From NCBI GenBank assembly GCA_028875575.1, contig JAPPDF010000096.1, positions 1 through 56,250 on the forward strand: 56,250 nt of DNA, read 5' to 3'. Position 1 is the stretch's first letter, and every line of letters begins with the position of its first letter. This DNA is from Acidobacteriota bacterium. GTDB lineage: Bacteria > Acidobacteriota > Terriglobia > Versatilivoradales > Versatilivoraceae. Below are positions 25,989 to 34,213 of the stretch, in pieces. The notes beneath the pieces were generated by a model. It was given only the letters and a program-made list of their open reading frames with translations. It was not told where the DNA came from and did no database searches. Both the position numbers and the translations under genes were made by a program.

Positions 25989-26306
25989 TCACGGACTTAG
26001 TGGGAATCTGGATATCTCTGAATAGAGATCCGCAAAGAACCAGGCGTTCCCGGCAATGAGCGACAGGCTAGTTGTCCTGCCAGGTAACCCGTTAAGCCAG
26101 CGAATAGCCAGTGCCGCCAGCAGATAGGCACCAACCGGAAACAATCCCCAAACCTCGAATCTCGGAGTCAACGCAAGGTATGCGGAGGCCGGCAGAATAA
26201 GCGCCGCCGCCACAAGTAACAGGGTGGTCTTTCGCAGGAGCGCTCCGGCAAAGGCGACCAGAATACTGAGCGGCACGGACATCCAAAAGAACAGGCTGAC
26301 TATCAT
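25989..26306 (-). CDS. small membrane protein of unknown function
   Basis: A 105-residue protein with about three hydrophobic helices (residues 3-22, 28-47 and 54-70) and no recognised family. It starts eight bases after the secreted-protein stop, and the GAGGAG ribosome binding site sits directly after that stop, so it is coupled to it. It is the last gene of the ECF sigma/secreted protein unit. An immunity or anchoring role for the secreted protein is only a guess. Confidence 0.65.
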   Translation of the reverse strand: MIVSLFFWMSVPLSILVAFAGALLRKTTLLLVAAALILPASAYLALTPRFEVWGLFPVGAYLLAALAIRWLNGLPGRTTSLSLIAGNAWFFADLYSEISRFPLSP

Positions 26307-26314
26307 GTTTCTCC

Positions 26315-27271
26315 TCAGCAGTTGGCGTAACCAATGAGCTCATACCCGTAGATTAGCCAAGAGAACTCTCCCCAATCTCTGTGACTGGTGCTCCATCTGG
26401 CCCAGCCGTTGTCGTGGCGCACTTCCGCTTTCTGTAATACCCAGGTCGCCACATCATCGTCTCCGAAGTCGTAGTTGTATGATCGGTTCCACGTTGTGTA
26501 GCGTGAACGGTAGGAGTTTACAAAAGAACTGCCACGGCACGAATCTACAAACCAGCTCGTGCCGATAGGGGTATTGGGATTGGCCCAGCATTCCCCACCT
26601 CCAACCGAGATGTAACTGCCATCCCCAGGGTAGTACCAACGAGCCCAACTGGTCGTATACGTTAGCATGTACTTAGGTGGGTCGTAGGTGACGATCGTGG
26701 TGGTGGCGCGTCCCAGGCATTCTGGATAGCTGGCACTGTTTTGTCGCTCTTCCTCGTCCATCTCGTCCAGGTCCGCCGTTACTCCCAACTTGATGCTGTA
26801 GACTTTAGCGATTTCCTGCTGCAGCCTCGACAGGCTGGGGCCATCTTGAGGCAGCTCTGCCGCAATTGCCCCATGAAGGCGCTGGGCATCCGCGTTTACA
26901 TCCCACGTCATGTTCATGGTGCGATATGTGTTGGTGCGTGTATCGACCATCCAGAAGAAGTCCTGGATATCGCCCCCGTGCTGGCCTTCGATATTGACGA
27001 CTCGGTACCCATTCTCTGTGCCCAGAGCGACAGACCTCAGAACAAAGTCGGTGCTGGAATGGGGCGCCAACGGAACCGGTGTGACTTGAACCGTAAGCCG
27101 AATCGCCTCATCCATTCGCGCCCGGGATCCGCTGTCGCGTTCATAACCCCACTCGTGGGCGCCGCTTTGAGTCCAGGCGTTGCCGGCAAGCAACGTCAGA
27201 CAAAGCACCACTGAAAGAGAAAGGGACATGAACCGAGCGTAAGGTGACTTGTGGTGTTTTGTGACTCTCAT
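26315..27271 (-). CDS. secreted protein of unknown function, downstream of ECF sigma factor
   Basis: A 318-residue protein with a signal peptide (hydrophobic LSLSVVLCLTLLAGNAW, cleavage after about residue 34). The mature part is rich in Trp, Tyr and Ser; its C-terminal third (YTTSWARWYYPGDGSYISVG, then aromatic strands) suggests a beta-rich extracellular domain. I recognise no family. A very strong AAAGGAGGAGG precedes the ATG. Eighty-seven bases separate it from the sigma gene, and they hold a motif shared with the region upstream of the ankyrin gene. Base composition is milder than its neighbours. Confidence 0.75.
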   Translation of the reverse strand: MRVTKHHKSPYARFMSLSLSVVLCLTLLAGNAWTQSGAHEWGYERDSGSRARMDEAIRLTVQVTPVPLAPHSSTDFVLRSVALGTENGYRVVNIEGQHGGDIQDFFWMVDTRTNTYRTMNMTWDVNADAQRLHGAIAAELPQDGPSLSRLQQEIAKVYSIKLGVTADLDEMDEEERQNSASYPECLGRATTTIVTYDPPKYMLTYTTSWARWYYPGDGSYISVGGGECWANPNTPIGTSWFVDSCRGSSFVNSYRSRYTTWNRSYNYDFGDDDVATWVLQKAEVRHDNGWARWSTSHRDWGEFSWLIYGYELIGYANC

Positions 27272-27330
27272 GACCTCCTCCTTTGGGTTGCAACTGTTGG
27301 TATCGAGTCAAGCGGTATGTCCGCCTGATG

Positions 27331-27372
27331 CCCTATAAACGATTGAGGAGGCAATCGGTCACAACTTTTTTT
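27331..27372 (-). promoter_or_regulatory. putative ECF-type promoter motif, copy 1
   Basis: On the reverse strand this reads a run of A, TTGTGACCGATTGCC, then a 21-base-spaced TATAGGG. The same arrangement without gaps occurs at 34171-34213 upstream of the ankyrin-repeat gene: ten identical bases at the TATAGGG end (GTTTATAGGG) and a matching A-run/TTGTnA end. Here it overlaps the sigma factor's last codons and precedes the secreted-protein gene. Its assignment to the local sigma factor is inferred. Confidence 0.5.
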
Positions 27373-27916
27373 CGATGCGAGTACTCAGCAAGCGGATGGC
27401 GCGATGCAGGCGGGTTCCCACACTCGAGCGGGAGATATGAAGGCGACAGGCGATTTGCTGGTTCGAAAGACGTTGGTTGGTGTGCAACTCAAGGACTCGG
27501 CGGTAGGTATCGGGCAGCATCTTCACCATCTCTGCCAACAGGGTCATCAACTCCTTTTCCTGAGCAATCACTTCCGGATTCGGAGCCAAGTCAAATATGT
27601 CTCTCTGAGCGACTTCACGGCGCCGCGCGCGGCGCACGTCTTTAGCCGTGTTGTGGACGATCTTTTTCACCCAGGGACAGGCCTTGGGTTTGTCGAAGCG
27701 GGTGTGGCCTATGGATTGAAGGATCTTGATCCAACTGGTCTGCAACACGTCTTCGGCGAGGCTATCGTCACCAGCCACTCGACTCGCCAGCGGTGTAAAC
27801 CGCCTGGAGCAACAGACAATCCATCCCTCCAGATCTCTTTCCAGCAGCGGACATCCCTCGGCGGCCTGCTTCAGCTCGGGGGTGGGAATGACGTGGAAGT
27901 CATCAGATGGGTTCAT
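27359..27916 (-). CDS. ECF-type RNA polymerase sigma factor
   Basis: A 185-residue sigma-70-family factor with region 2 (about 25-95, DDSLAEDVLQTSWIKIL and WVKKIVHNTAKDVRRARRR) and region 4 (about 125-180, LPDTYRRVLELH and a helix-turn-helix LSNQQIACRLHISRSSVGTR). It lacks the N-terminal regions of housekeeping sigma factors. No anti-sigma factor with a zinc-binding HxxxCxxC motif is adjacent, which is unusual. It heads a reverse-strand unit with the secreted and small membrane proteins. Confidence 0.92.
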   Translation of the reverse strand: MNPSDDFHVIPTPELKQAAEGCPLLERDLEGWIVCCSRRFTPLASRVAGDDSLAEDVLQTSWIKILQSIGHTRFDKPKACPWVKKIVHNTAKDVRRARRREVAQRDIFDLAPNPEVIAQEKELMTLLAEMVKMLPDTYRRVLELHTNQRLSNQQIACRLHISRSSVGTRLHRAIRLLSTRIEKKL

Positions 27917-27964
27917 TCATTACCCCCCAGCCCTGTGTCCCTTTGAGCCTATCGTTTTTCAGCC

Positions 27965-27978
27965 GTCAAGCGTTTGAC
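27965..27978. promoter_or_regulatory. palindrome upstream of the ECF sigma gene
   Basis: GTCAAGCGTTTGAC is a near-perfect inverted repeat about 50 bases upstream of the sigma factor start. It could be an operator or part of the promoter (TTGAC on either strand). There is no direct evidence for a regulator. Confidence 0.35.
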
Positions 27979-27979
27979 A

Positions 27980-28640
27980 GGCTGCTGAGAACAAACGTGA
28001 CCACTCATTGGGGAATCCCCAGCGACCGGCAGGAACACGGTTGCCGCTCCGGGTAGGAGCGGGGGTGTAAGGTGGACGACACCCCCTATCCTTTAATGCC
28101 TCGTCTCTGAGTCAGCGGCGGTGGGCCTTGCCGCCGCTCCCTGCCGTACCATAGGTGAGGACCAATCCAGATCACGGAGATAACGAAGATGCTGACAGTT
28201 CCCAAAACGGCCATAGACATTCGAGTTCCATTCAGGTTCAAAGGGACTCAGACGAAAGATCTTTCCTTTCCGGATCGACCGGCGCGGCGTCACGCAGGGG
28301 TTTGCCCTTTGAGGAGGCATTTGCACGGGCTGTTCCCTGGCGGCACAGGCGAAAATTGCGCCGGAAATGGACGTAGAGTCCGACCCGATAGCCCGTTTCT
28401 CCTAATCCGACCAGAGCTTGCCTGGTCTCCCCTTCGCCAGCATGGCATCGAGAATCAGATAGTTAGCTTACAGAAGATTTTGTGAATCAGGTGTGATAGT
28501 CTTGCTGTTTTCAGTGAAATTTTAGTAATTGTTCAGCAGAACGGCGCGAAAACGGCCGGCGGGACTACGGTAGTTTCGCGCATTCCTGCATCCCACGTTC
28601 CCTGGTTTCGCGCCGGAGGCGCCGGCTGCGTTCTGAAGCG
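27980..28640. other. gene-poor stretch with hairpins
   Basis: No supportable gene. GGGGGTGT at 28061-28068 pairs with ACACCCCC at 28079-28086, followed by TATCCTTT, and AGCGGCGG near 28113 pairs with CCGCCGCT. Short frames on both strands have no family resemblance. The stretch looks like degraded island DNA. Confidence 0.5.
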
Positions 28641-28658
28641 GGAAAGGAGTTGGGAGCG

Positions 28659-28847
28659 TTGAACAACCAAGAAGAACCAGAGCGGGAGATCGAGGCGCTA
28701 TGGGAGTCCATCTCCAGGCTGAGCGCCGCAAACCTGCGAATCAGCGAAAGTTCCGACCTCGAAACCGTCCTGCGCGAGGCGCTGGAATCCCTTCGCCAAG
28801 GCGTCCATCAACTTCCGCCTCTGGGGTGCACGCCGACGGCGTCGTAG
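28659..28847 (+). pseudogene. truncated N-terminus of a GAF-domain sensor protein
   Basis: From a TTG with AAGGAG upstream the frame gives EALWESISRLSAANLRISES and then SDLETVLREALESL, the usual lead-in of GAF-domain histidine kinases or cyclases. After about 45 residues the homology stops and the frame ends at 28847. The rest of the sensor is absent, so the gene was cut, probably by arrival of the repeat that starts near 28900. Confidence 0.55.
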
Positions 28848-28867
28848 GGGTGAATACTCTACAGAGA

Positions 28868-28884
28868 CCAGGTTATTAACCTGG
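28868..28884. repeat. CCAGGTTATTAACCTGG palindrome
   Basis: Eight-base arms around a single central base, located between the truncated GAF gene and the inverted repeat copy. It could be a junction or attachment-type site, or a binding site. Confidence 0.35.
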
Positions 28885-28904
28885 ATGGTGCACACTTTTG
28901 ACCA

Positions 28905-28977
28905 CCACAACGCTTCTCTCTCAGAGGGCGGAAGCCCTCGCCGTTGTGGTCAAAGACCTTCACGAAACGCCGCATCA
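28905..28977 (-). repeat. inverted repeat, right copy, bracketing the ECF module
   Basis: The reverse strand repeats the sequence at 25664-25736 (TGCGGCGTTTCGTGAAG, GACCACAACGGCGAGGGCTT, CCTCTGAGAGAGAAG). The two inverted copies enclose about 3.2 kb that carry the ECF sigma, secreted-protein and membrane-protein genes. Confidence 0.65.
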
Positions 28978-28989
28978 GTAGTGCGGCAA

Positions 28990-29560
28990 CACGGAATTCC
29001 CGCGTCTGATGTAAAAAGGCGACGCGAGGCTGTGCCGCCTCGCTACCCCCGCCTCGCACGGCGCTCCGCCGCGCCGCACGAAAGCGGTGCAGGTGCCGCC
29101 GCCTGTGGGGAAACCGGAATGGCGGTTCGCTCAGTGGGCGGCATTCGGTCGGGGCCAACCGTCGCGACGTAACTGTTCGGTCAAGACGTGGGCTCGACCT
29201 CCTGCAGGCTTGTCCTCCATGCCGACCGAGCAACGGACGAAGCGCCCACCTCCATCGGGACTGAGGACAAAGAGCGGAGATGAGACCCGTGGTGTCGGAA
29301 CGAAAGGGTCGGTTCGCCAGCCGTGTAAAGGGGTTTTGCGGCTAGCGAGCGTCCTCGGCTGGCCTGTCCGGAGGGTGGTCCAGCCGCTGGGCTGGTGGCT
29401 CAGCGGCGACACCGGCGCAATGTGGCTTGATCGCTGCAGGGAGGATGCCGATCAACTGTTCTTGCACGGCTTGGCCGAACGGTTACGTACGCCAACGTCC
29501 TGAATAGTCCGGTGGAATCCCGTTCAGTAAAAGGGATGCAATGAGGGGATTGTAGCAGGG
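28990..29560. other. island stretch without a supported gene
   Basis: Open frames of 90-140 codons exist on both strands between 29087 and 29503, but they are arginine/proline-rich, lack ribosome binding sites and match no family known to me. I treat the stretch as non-coding or decayed. Confidence 0.45.
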
Positions 29561-29605
29561 TGATCAATAGTAAGTATATTGTTATTAATTACTTACGATT
29601 GATCA
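29561..29605. repeat. AT-rich 16-bp inverted repeat (long hairpin)
   Basis: TGATCAATAGTAAGTA (29561-29576) and TACTTACGATTGATCA (29590-29605) are reverse complements with one mismatch, around a 13-base spacer TATTGTTATTAAT. The AT content contrasts strongly with the surrounding DNA. It lies about 95 bases beyond the 3' end of the DNA polymerase IV gene. It could be an attachment or recombination site, a protein-binding site, or a transcription end structure. Confidence 0.6.
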
Positions 29606-29698
29606 ATTATATCTGATGGAACAGTGGGCGGAGTTCCCGGCCGGTGGGAATCGCGAATCGAAGGCCGTGCCGATCCGTTGATGATCGGACCTGTTGAC

Positions 29699-31036
29699 CT
29701 ACTCCACCTTTGAGGGTCCCTGCCGCTCAAGCTTGATACCGAAGCCTCGGCCCTTGACGACGGCGTCGCCTCCGAACTTCTCCCGCACGGCGTCCAGCGC
29801 TTTGTCAACCTTGCTTTGGGTCGACCCAATTCCGCTGAAGAGCTCGCCCTGGACAACCTGACCGGCCTCGACGAGGTCATGAACGCCGATGCCGATCAGG
29901 CGGAAGGCACGTCCGTCGGTTTCCCGAACCAGCAGGGGTTCGGCGGCCTGGAATAGTTCTTCGGCTGACCGAGTGGCACCCTGTAGGCGGCGGCTGCGGG
30001 TTACGATGCGAAAGTCGGCCGTTTTGAGTTTCAGCGTAACCCCTCTGCCGGCGATACCGGCCTTTTTCATGCGCCGTGCCACCGTCTCGGCAAGCTGCCA
30101 CAGTATCGGGCGCAGCCCGGCCAACTCGGCGGTGTCCCTGTCGAGGGTGGTCTCCGATGACATGCTCTTGGCCTTGCTCTCGGGGTCGACCCGCCGGTCG
30201 TCTTCGCCCCGTGCGCACAACCACAACCGCCGCCCGATCTTGCCGTAACGGGCGACAAGCTCGGCCTCGTCGATGCGGGCCAGCTCGCCAATCAGGGTTA
30301 TGCCGTCCTCGCGGAGGCGCCGGCCCATGGCCTTCCCCACGCCCCACAACAGGCTGACGGGCTTGTCGGAGAGAAAGGTCCTGGCCTCGGCTCGTCCGAT
30401 AACGGAGAAGCCGCGCGGCTTGTCCCGATCCGAGGCGATCTTGGCGAGAAACTTGTTGTAGCTGAGCCCGATGGAGGCAGTGATGGAAAGCTCCTCCTCC
30501 ACGCGGCGCGCCAGCGCCGCCAGAGTCGTCGCCGGGCTGGCACCGTGCAGAGCCTCCGTGCCGGAGAGGTCCATGAAAGCCTCGTCGATGGAGAGCGGCT
30601 CCACCAGAGGGGTCAAGTTCCGCATCATCGCCCGGACCCTACGTCCCACCGCGGCATACTTTCTCATATCCGGCTTGATGACGGTGGCGCCGGGGCAGGC
30701 TTTCAAGGCCTTGAACATCGGCATGGCCGAGTGCACGCCCTGGGCACGGGCGATGTAGCAGCACGCGGCCACGACACCCCGGTGGTGCCCACCGACGACC
30801 ACCGGAAGGTCCCGCAACTCCGGCCGGTCGCGTTTCTCGATGGTGGCGTAGAAAGCGTCGCAGTCGAGATGGGCAATGGCGAGACCATGAAGCTCCTTGT
30901 GCCGCACGACGCGTGCCGATCCGCACGCCGAGCAGGTTTCGGCCTCGGGGGACGGCCGGTTGCCACAGTCACGGCACAGGGTTTCCACGGCATGATTATC
31001 GCACCCGGTAGGCTCCACAGGAAGATGTCCGTTCAT
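29699..31036 (-). CDS. dinB: DNA polymerase IV (Y-family) with N-terminal zinc ribbon
   Basis: Translesion polymerase of 445 residues. Catalytic carboxylates lie in HLDCDAFYATIE and in SIDEAFMDL; the steric-gate FY pair and the little-finger domain with a C-terminal beta-clamp-like QGELFSGI are present. The first 45 residues carry CRDC and CSAC pairs, a zinc ribbon followed by RVVRHKELHGLAIAH, characteristic of alphaproteobacterial DNA polymerase IV. Start may be ATG 31036 or GTG 30988 (VETLCRDC); neither has a strong ribosome binding site. Its relationship and position beside the integrase suggest transfer. Confidence 0.93.
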   Translation of the reverse strand: MNGHLPVEPTGCDNHAVETLCRDCGNRPSPEAETCSACGSARVVRHKELHGLAIAHLDCDAFYATIEKRDRPELRDLPVVVGGHHRGVVAACCYIARAQGVHSAMPMFKALKACPGATVIKPDMRKYAAVGRRVRAMMRNLTPLVEPLSIDEAFMDLSGTEALHGASPATTLAALARRVEEELSITASIGLSYNKFLAKIASDRDKPRGFSVIGRAEARTFLSDKPVSLLWGVGKAMGRRLREDGITLIGELARIDEAELVARYGKIGRRLWLCARGEDDRRVDPESKAKSMSSETTLDRDTAELAGLRPILWQLAETVARRMKKAGIAGRGVTLKLKTADFRIVTRSRRLQGATRSAEELFQAAEPLLVRETDGRAFRLIGIGVHDLVEAGQVVQGELFSGIGSTQSKVDKALDAVREKFGGDAVVKGRGFGIKLERQGPSKVE

Positions 31037-31522
31037 GTGCCGGTCAGGTAGGACGATCCGTAACCGCCTTACGGCCGCATCCAGGATATTGCGACTGTCC
31101 GTCCAGAATTATCGCCGCCGTCGAGAATCTGACAGAGAGGAAAGTCGGAAATTCGAACCATTTCCCGGGGTCGCGGAGCGGACGTCTTTTCCACGGCCTG
31201 TCTTACCCCGCCAGGCGAAACCGCTCAGGCCTGACAAAACCCAACGCGCTGTGAGGACGAACCGGGTTGTCGTGGGTCCGCCAAGCCTCAATGCTACGCC
31301 GGGCGACGATTGGCTGATTCACGATTTTGTATTTTCTGGAGCGACTTCACGGCGGTGGGAAACCCGTGCATCCTAAGGTCCTGTTTTCTGGCCCGATCGG
31401 GCCAGGAGAACCCACCGATCGGTCCCTTATTGCCCAGGTAGGAGACGCCCGCAGGCCTCCTGCAGCGAGACCCCTCGCCACGGCGCACTTTGCAGAGCCG
31501 CATGACGGCCCATGGATTGCCG
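31037..31522. other. intergenic region, no gene seen
   Basis: About 490 bases between the polymerase IV start and the stop of the carboxypeptidase-regulatory-like gene. No frame has a family motif or convincing ribosome binding site. It probably contains the polymerase promoter and marks the right edge of the island. Confidence 0.4.
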
Positions 31523-33229
31523 TCAATACACTCTCGGGGCCGGCAACGCCACCAGGTTTTTCTTCAACCTCTGGCCCTGGGAAAGATCGATCCGCTCCGC
31601 ATCCCTTTCCAGGCTACTCAGGTAGTCGAGGTTGCTCTCAAGTCCGTACTCGTGATCGGTAAAAGCGCACACCAGGTACTGTGCCGGGACCAGGCCCTTG
31701 AGAGTAAACTGCCCGCGCTGGTCGGTTCGAGCCCTCCTGGTGAAGCGTGAGTGGGGCCCCCTGTATTCGGAGTCGGCGGCAAAGACCAGAACGGTCGCCG
31801 CCTGCGCGACTTCCCGGCCCTCCTCTTTTTCAACGACGCCGCTGATTTGAGCTCCCTCCGAGGAAACGTGAATCTCCACCCCGTCCAGCCGGTCACCGGA
31901 TCTGACCTCTATGGGCCGGTCAGTGAGCTCCTCGGTCCGGATGCGGATGGACTCGACATAATGATTCCCCCGCGGGGGGAGCCGGACGACAAGGCGATAG
32001 GACGCCTCCTGCAGGTCCTTGATCTTGAAGGTGAAATCCTCTTCAACCCGGGAGCTTCTCCCGCCGGCATACCTCCATGCGCTGCCGATCGATTCCATAT
32101 ACAGCGAGATCCGGCGCCAATCCAAATCGGCCTCCTCCCGATCGGTCACAATCCTGCCGGTGATCTCCGCACCCGCCGCCAACACCAACGTCAAGCCCTC
32201 GATATCCTGGTCGGTCACTTCCACAACCGCGCTGGCCATCCGTAGATCCTCGTCTCTTTCCGAACGGGCAGTCAAACGGTGTCTTCCGGGAAGAAGGCCC
32301 TTGACCTTGAATTCTCCCTGCCGATCCGTGTCCACGCTGGGTTCCATCCCGGAAACGAGGAATTCGTCCGATTCCCTTCTCGATCTGATCCAGACCGAGT
32401 GAGCCGGCCTGCCCTCGGGAGTGAGCACCCGGCCGCTGATACCGTAGCTGCGGACTTCTATCAAGGTGAAGTAGAATCCCCCGACTTCTTGCCCCGCTGC
32501 TACCTCCACTTTGGCAGCCTCCCGAGGATTCAGCACTCCAGGGTAGTAGACCGGAGGAAACGACCGATCCGCTTCTTCCTCTCGATCGTCGAGAGGGCGA
32601 GGCACCGCGCTCAAGTAGTAGCTTCCCGGCCGAATGTCGAAGAGGCGGAATCGCCCCCGGTCATCGGTCTTGGCATGCCCCGCCGGAACCAGCTCGCGCT
32701 CACCGCCATAGCTCCTGTATTCGCTCAACGTCACCGAGACCTGCGAACGGGGTTCGTTGTACGGATCCACCACGGTTCCTTCCACCACGCCGCCTTGAAT
32801 CAATGGGAAGTCAATGCCATCGAGGACCTGGCCCGGCGCCAGCGAAAGAGGGAGCGATCCGCGCCGCCTTCCCGATTGGGAGGGTTTTTCCCGGCTGTAG
32901 GATCGGCTGAGGTAGCCGTTGCGACTCGCGCGCAGAATGTACTTGCCCTCCTCCAGGTTCCTGATTTCGTATTCCCCCCGGCTATCGGTGCGAACGGTCC
33001 GAGTGACGGGGTCTCCTCGCCGGCCCGTCGAATAGAGCGTCACACGCGCCCTTACCAAGGGGCGCTCCCCCTCGGCAGCGAAGACCTGTCCTCGGATCAC
33101 TCCCGATTGCCGGTCTGCGGGCTCTTTAGAGGACACCGCAGGAGTTTGAATCAGAGCCGGCTCACTGAAGGCGGCAACGCCAAGCAAGGAGCCAATGACC
33201 GCACCCCCCAAGAGGCTTCTTGTCTGCAT
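31523..33229 (-). CDS. exported carboxypeptidase-regulatory-like repeat protein
   Basis: A 568-residue secreted protein (signal peptide MQTRSLLGGAVIGSLLGVAA). Repeated prealbumin-like/carboxypeptidase-regulatory beta-sandwich units recur with the pattern IRGQVFAAEGERPL, DSRGEYEIRNLEEGKY, VEGTVVDPYNEP, DDRGRFRLFDIRPGSYYLSA, TDRQGEFKVKGLLPG and TDQRGQFTLKGLVPAQY. Such proteins are abundant in Acidobacteriota, with unknown roles in adhesion or as ligand-free scaffolds. AGGAGG precedes ATG 33229. The ankyrin-repeat gene 110 bases upstream lies on the same strand, so the two may be one operon. Confidence 0.85.
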   Translation of the reverse strand: MQTRSLLGGAVIGSLLGVAAFSEPALIQTPAVSSKEPADRQSGVIRGQVFAAEGERPLVRARVTLYSTGRRGDPVTRTVRTDSRGEYEIRNLEEGKYILRASRNGYLSRSYSREKPSQSGRRRGSLPLSLAPGQVLDGIDFPLIQGGVVEGTVVDPYNEPRSQVSVTLSEYRSYGGERELVPAGHAKTDDRGRFRLFDIRPGSYYLSAVPRPLDDREEEADRSFPPVYYPGVLNPREAAKVEVAAGQEVGGFYFTLIEVRSYGISGRVLTPEGRPAHSVWIRSRRESDEFLVSGMEPSVDTDRQGEFKVKGLLPGRHRLTARSERDEDLRMASAVVEVTDQDIEGLTLVLAAGAEITGRIVTDREEADLDWRRISLYMESIGSAWRYAGGRSSRVEEDFTFKIKDLQEASYRLVVRLPPRGNHYVESIRIRTEELTDRPIEVRSGDRLDGVEIHVSSEGAQISGVVEKEEGREVAQAATVLVFAADSEYRGPHSRFTRRARTDQRGQFTLKGLVPAQYLVCAFTDHEYGLESNLDYLSSLERDAERIDLSQGQRLKKNLVALPAPRVY

Positions 33230-33339
33230 GTCATCCTCCTGGGGGCCCGGAAGGTGAACGGCAGCCTCCAGGCACACAATCAAGCAGGGGAGCCTGGCCC
33301 GACATTTCTCCGGGGCCAGTCGGCAGCTCTGAAGGATCC

Positions 33340-34122
33340 CTACCAATCGGATGCGGCTTCCGTTTCCCAATCCCCTGTCAGACCGCAGCAATAATTGACG
33401 GTAGCGATGGTTTCGGCATCGAATCGCGCCTTGTCCTCCGGCGCCAGCAGCCCCTTCTCGACCAGGAATGTGTTGATTGTCCTCAAGCCCTCATCCCGCT
33501 TCGGACCCGCAGGCAGCCCCATTTCGAGAAAGGCCTGGAGTTTCAGGTAAAAGACTCCCCACACCCTCAGCCTTTCCCGATCGGGATGCCGGAACGTCGA
33601 TGCCTGCTCGATGGCTGAAACGGCCCCATGGTTGCCGTGCTTCAAGGCCGTCTCGTAGGCCGTCACCCCCACATCGTTTGGGAGGTTCGGGTTGCCCCCT
33701 GCCTGGAGCAAGACATTGATCAGGGCTGCAGGGGCGTCATAGGCAGCCGCATGAAGGGGCGTGTCCCCGTATACATCCGGCCGGTTGGGATCCGCCCCGG
33801 CAGACAGCAGGGCTTCCACTTGCCCCCGGTAGACCGGGACCCTGCCGGATTGCTCGATGATTGACCGCAGCGGCGTGTTCCCGAAAGCGTCCGCCGCATC
33901 GGGATCGATGCCGGAGTTGAGAACCTCCTTCAGTTGGTCGTTGCTGCCTGAAACTATCGCCAGGTTGAGGTCCTCGACCGTCGCCATGGGTCTCGGTTGG
34001 CTGCCTTCCGAGCCCTGCCAGGACAAAATGTGGGACACGCCGAAGATCCAGCCCGTCAAACCGAAGGCAGCGAGCACAAGGTGAAACACCGGCGTCATCC
34101 ATTTGCTTCCCAAGATATCCAT
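33340..34122 (-). CDS. membrane-anchored ankyrin-repeat protein
   Basis: A 260-residue protein with an N-terminal membrane helix (about 10-33), then ankyrin repeats at about 45-165: LNLAIVSGSNDQLKEVLNSG, AADAFGNTPLRSIIE, VEALLSAGADPNRPDVYGDT, PLHAAAYDAPAALINVLLQAG, ANPNLPNDVGVTAYETALKHG-like unit. The C-terminal roughly 90 residues are helical with no recognised fold. Ankyrin repeats mediate protein binding; the partner is unknown. AGGAGG precedes the ATG. The promoter region carries the motif shared with the ECF unit. Confidence 0.85.
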   Translation of the reverse strand: MDILGSKWMTPVFHLVLAAFGLTGWIFGVSHILSWQGSEGSQPRPMATVEDLNLAIVSGSNDQLKEVLNSGIDPDAADAFGNTPLRSIIEQSGRVPVYRGQVEALLSAGADPNRPDVYGDTPLHAAAYDAPAALINVLLQAGGNPNLPNDVGVTAYETALKHGNHGAVSAIEQASTFRHPDRERLRVWGVFYLKLQAFLEMGLPAGPKRDEGLRTINTFLVEKGLLAPEDKARFDAETIATVNYCCGLTGDWETEAASDW

Positions 34123-34170
34123 GGCGTCCTCCTCGGCTGGTGGTTGGGATTGGACAGGAATTTTCCCTTA

Positions 34171-34213
34171 CCCCTATAAACAGTCGAAATGGCGGTCGAT
34201 TACAATTTTTTTT
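34171..34213 (-). promoter_or_regulatory. putative ECF-type promoter motif, copy 2
   Basis: On the reverse strand: A-run, TTGTAATCGACCGCC, then 21 bases after TTGTAA the TATAGGG. It matches 27331-27372 without gaps, with identity concentrated at both ends. It lies about 50 bases upstream of the ankyrin-repeat gene start, a normal promoter distance. Confidence 0.5.

Noticed and set aside
29087-29503. 138-codon frame in the island
   Set aside because: Considered as an intron-maturase or transposase remnant, but no reverse-transcriptase, HNH or DDE motif is visible.
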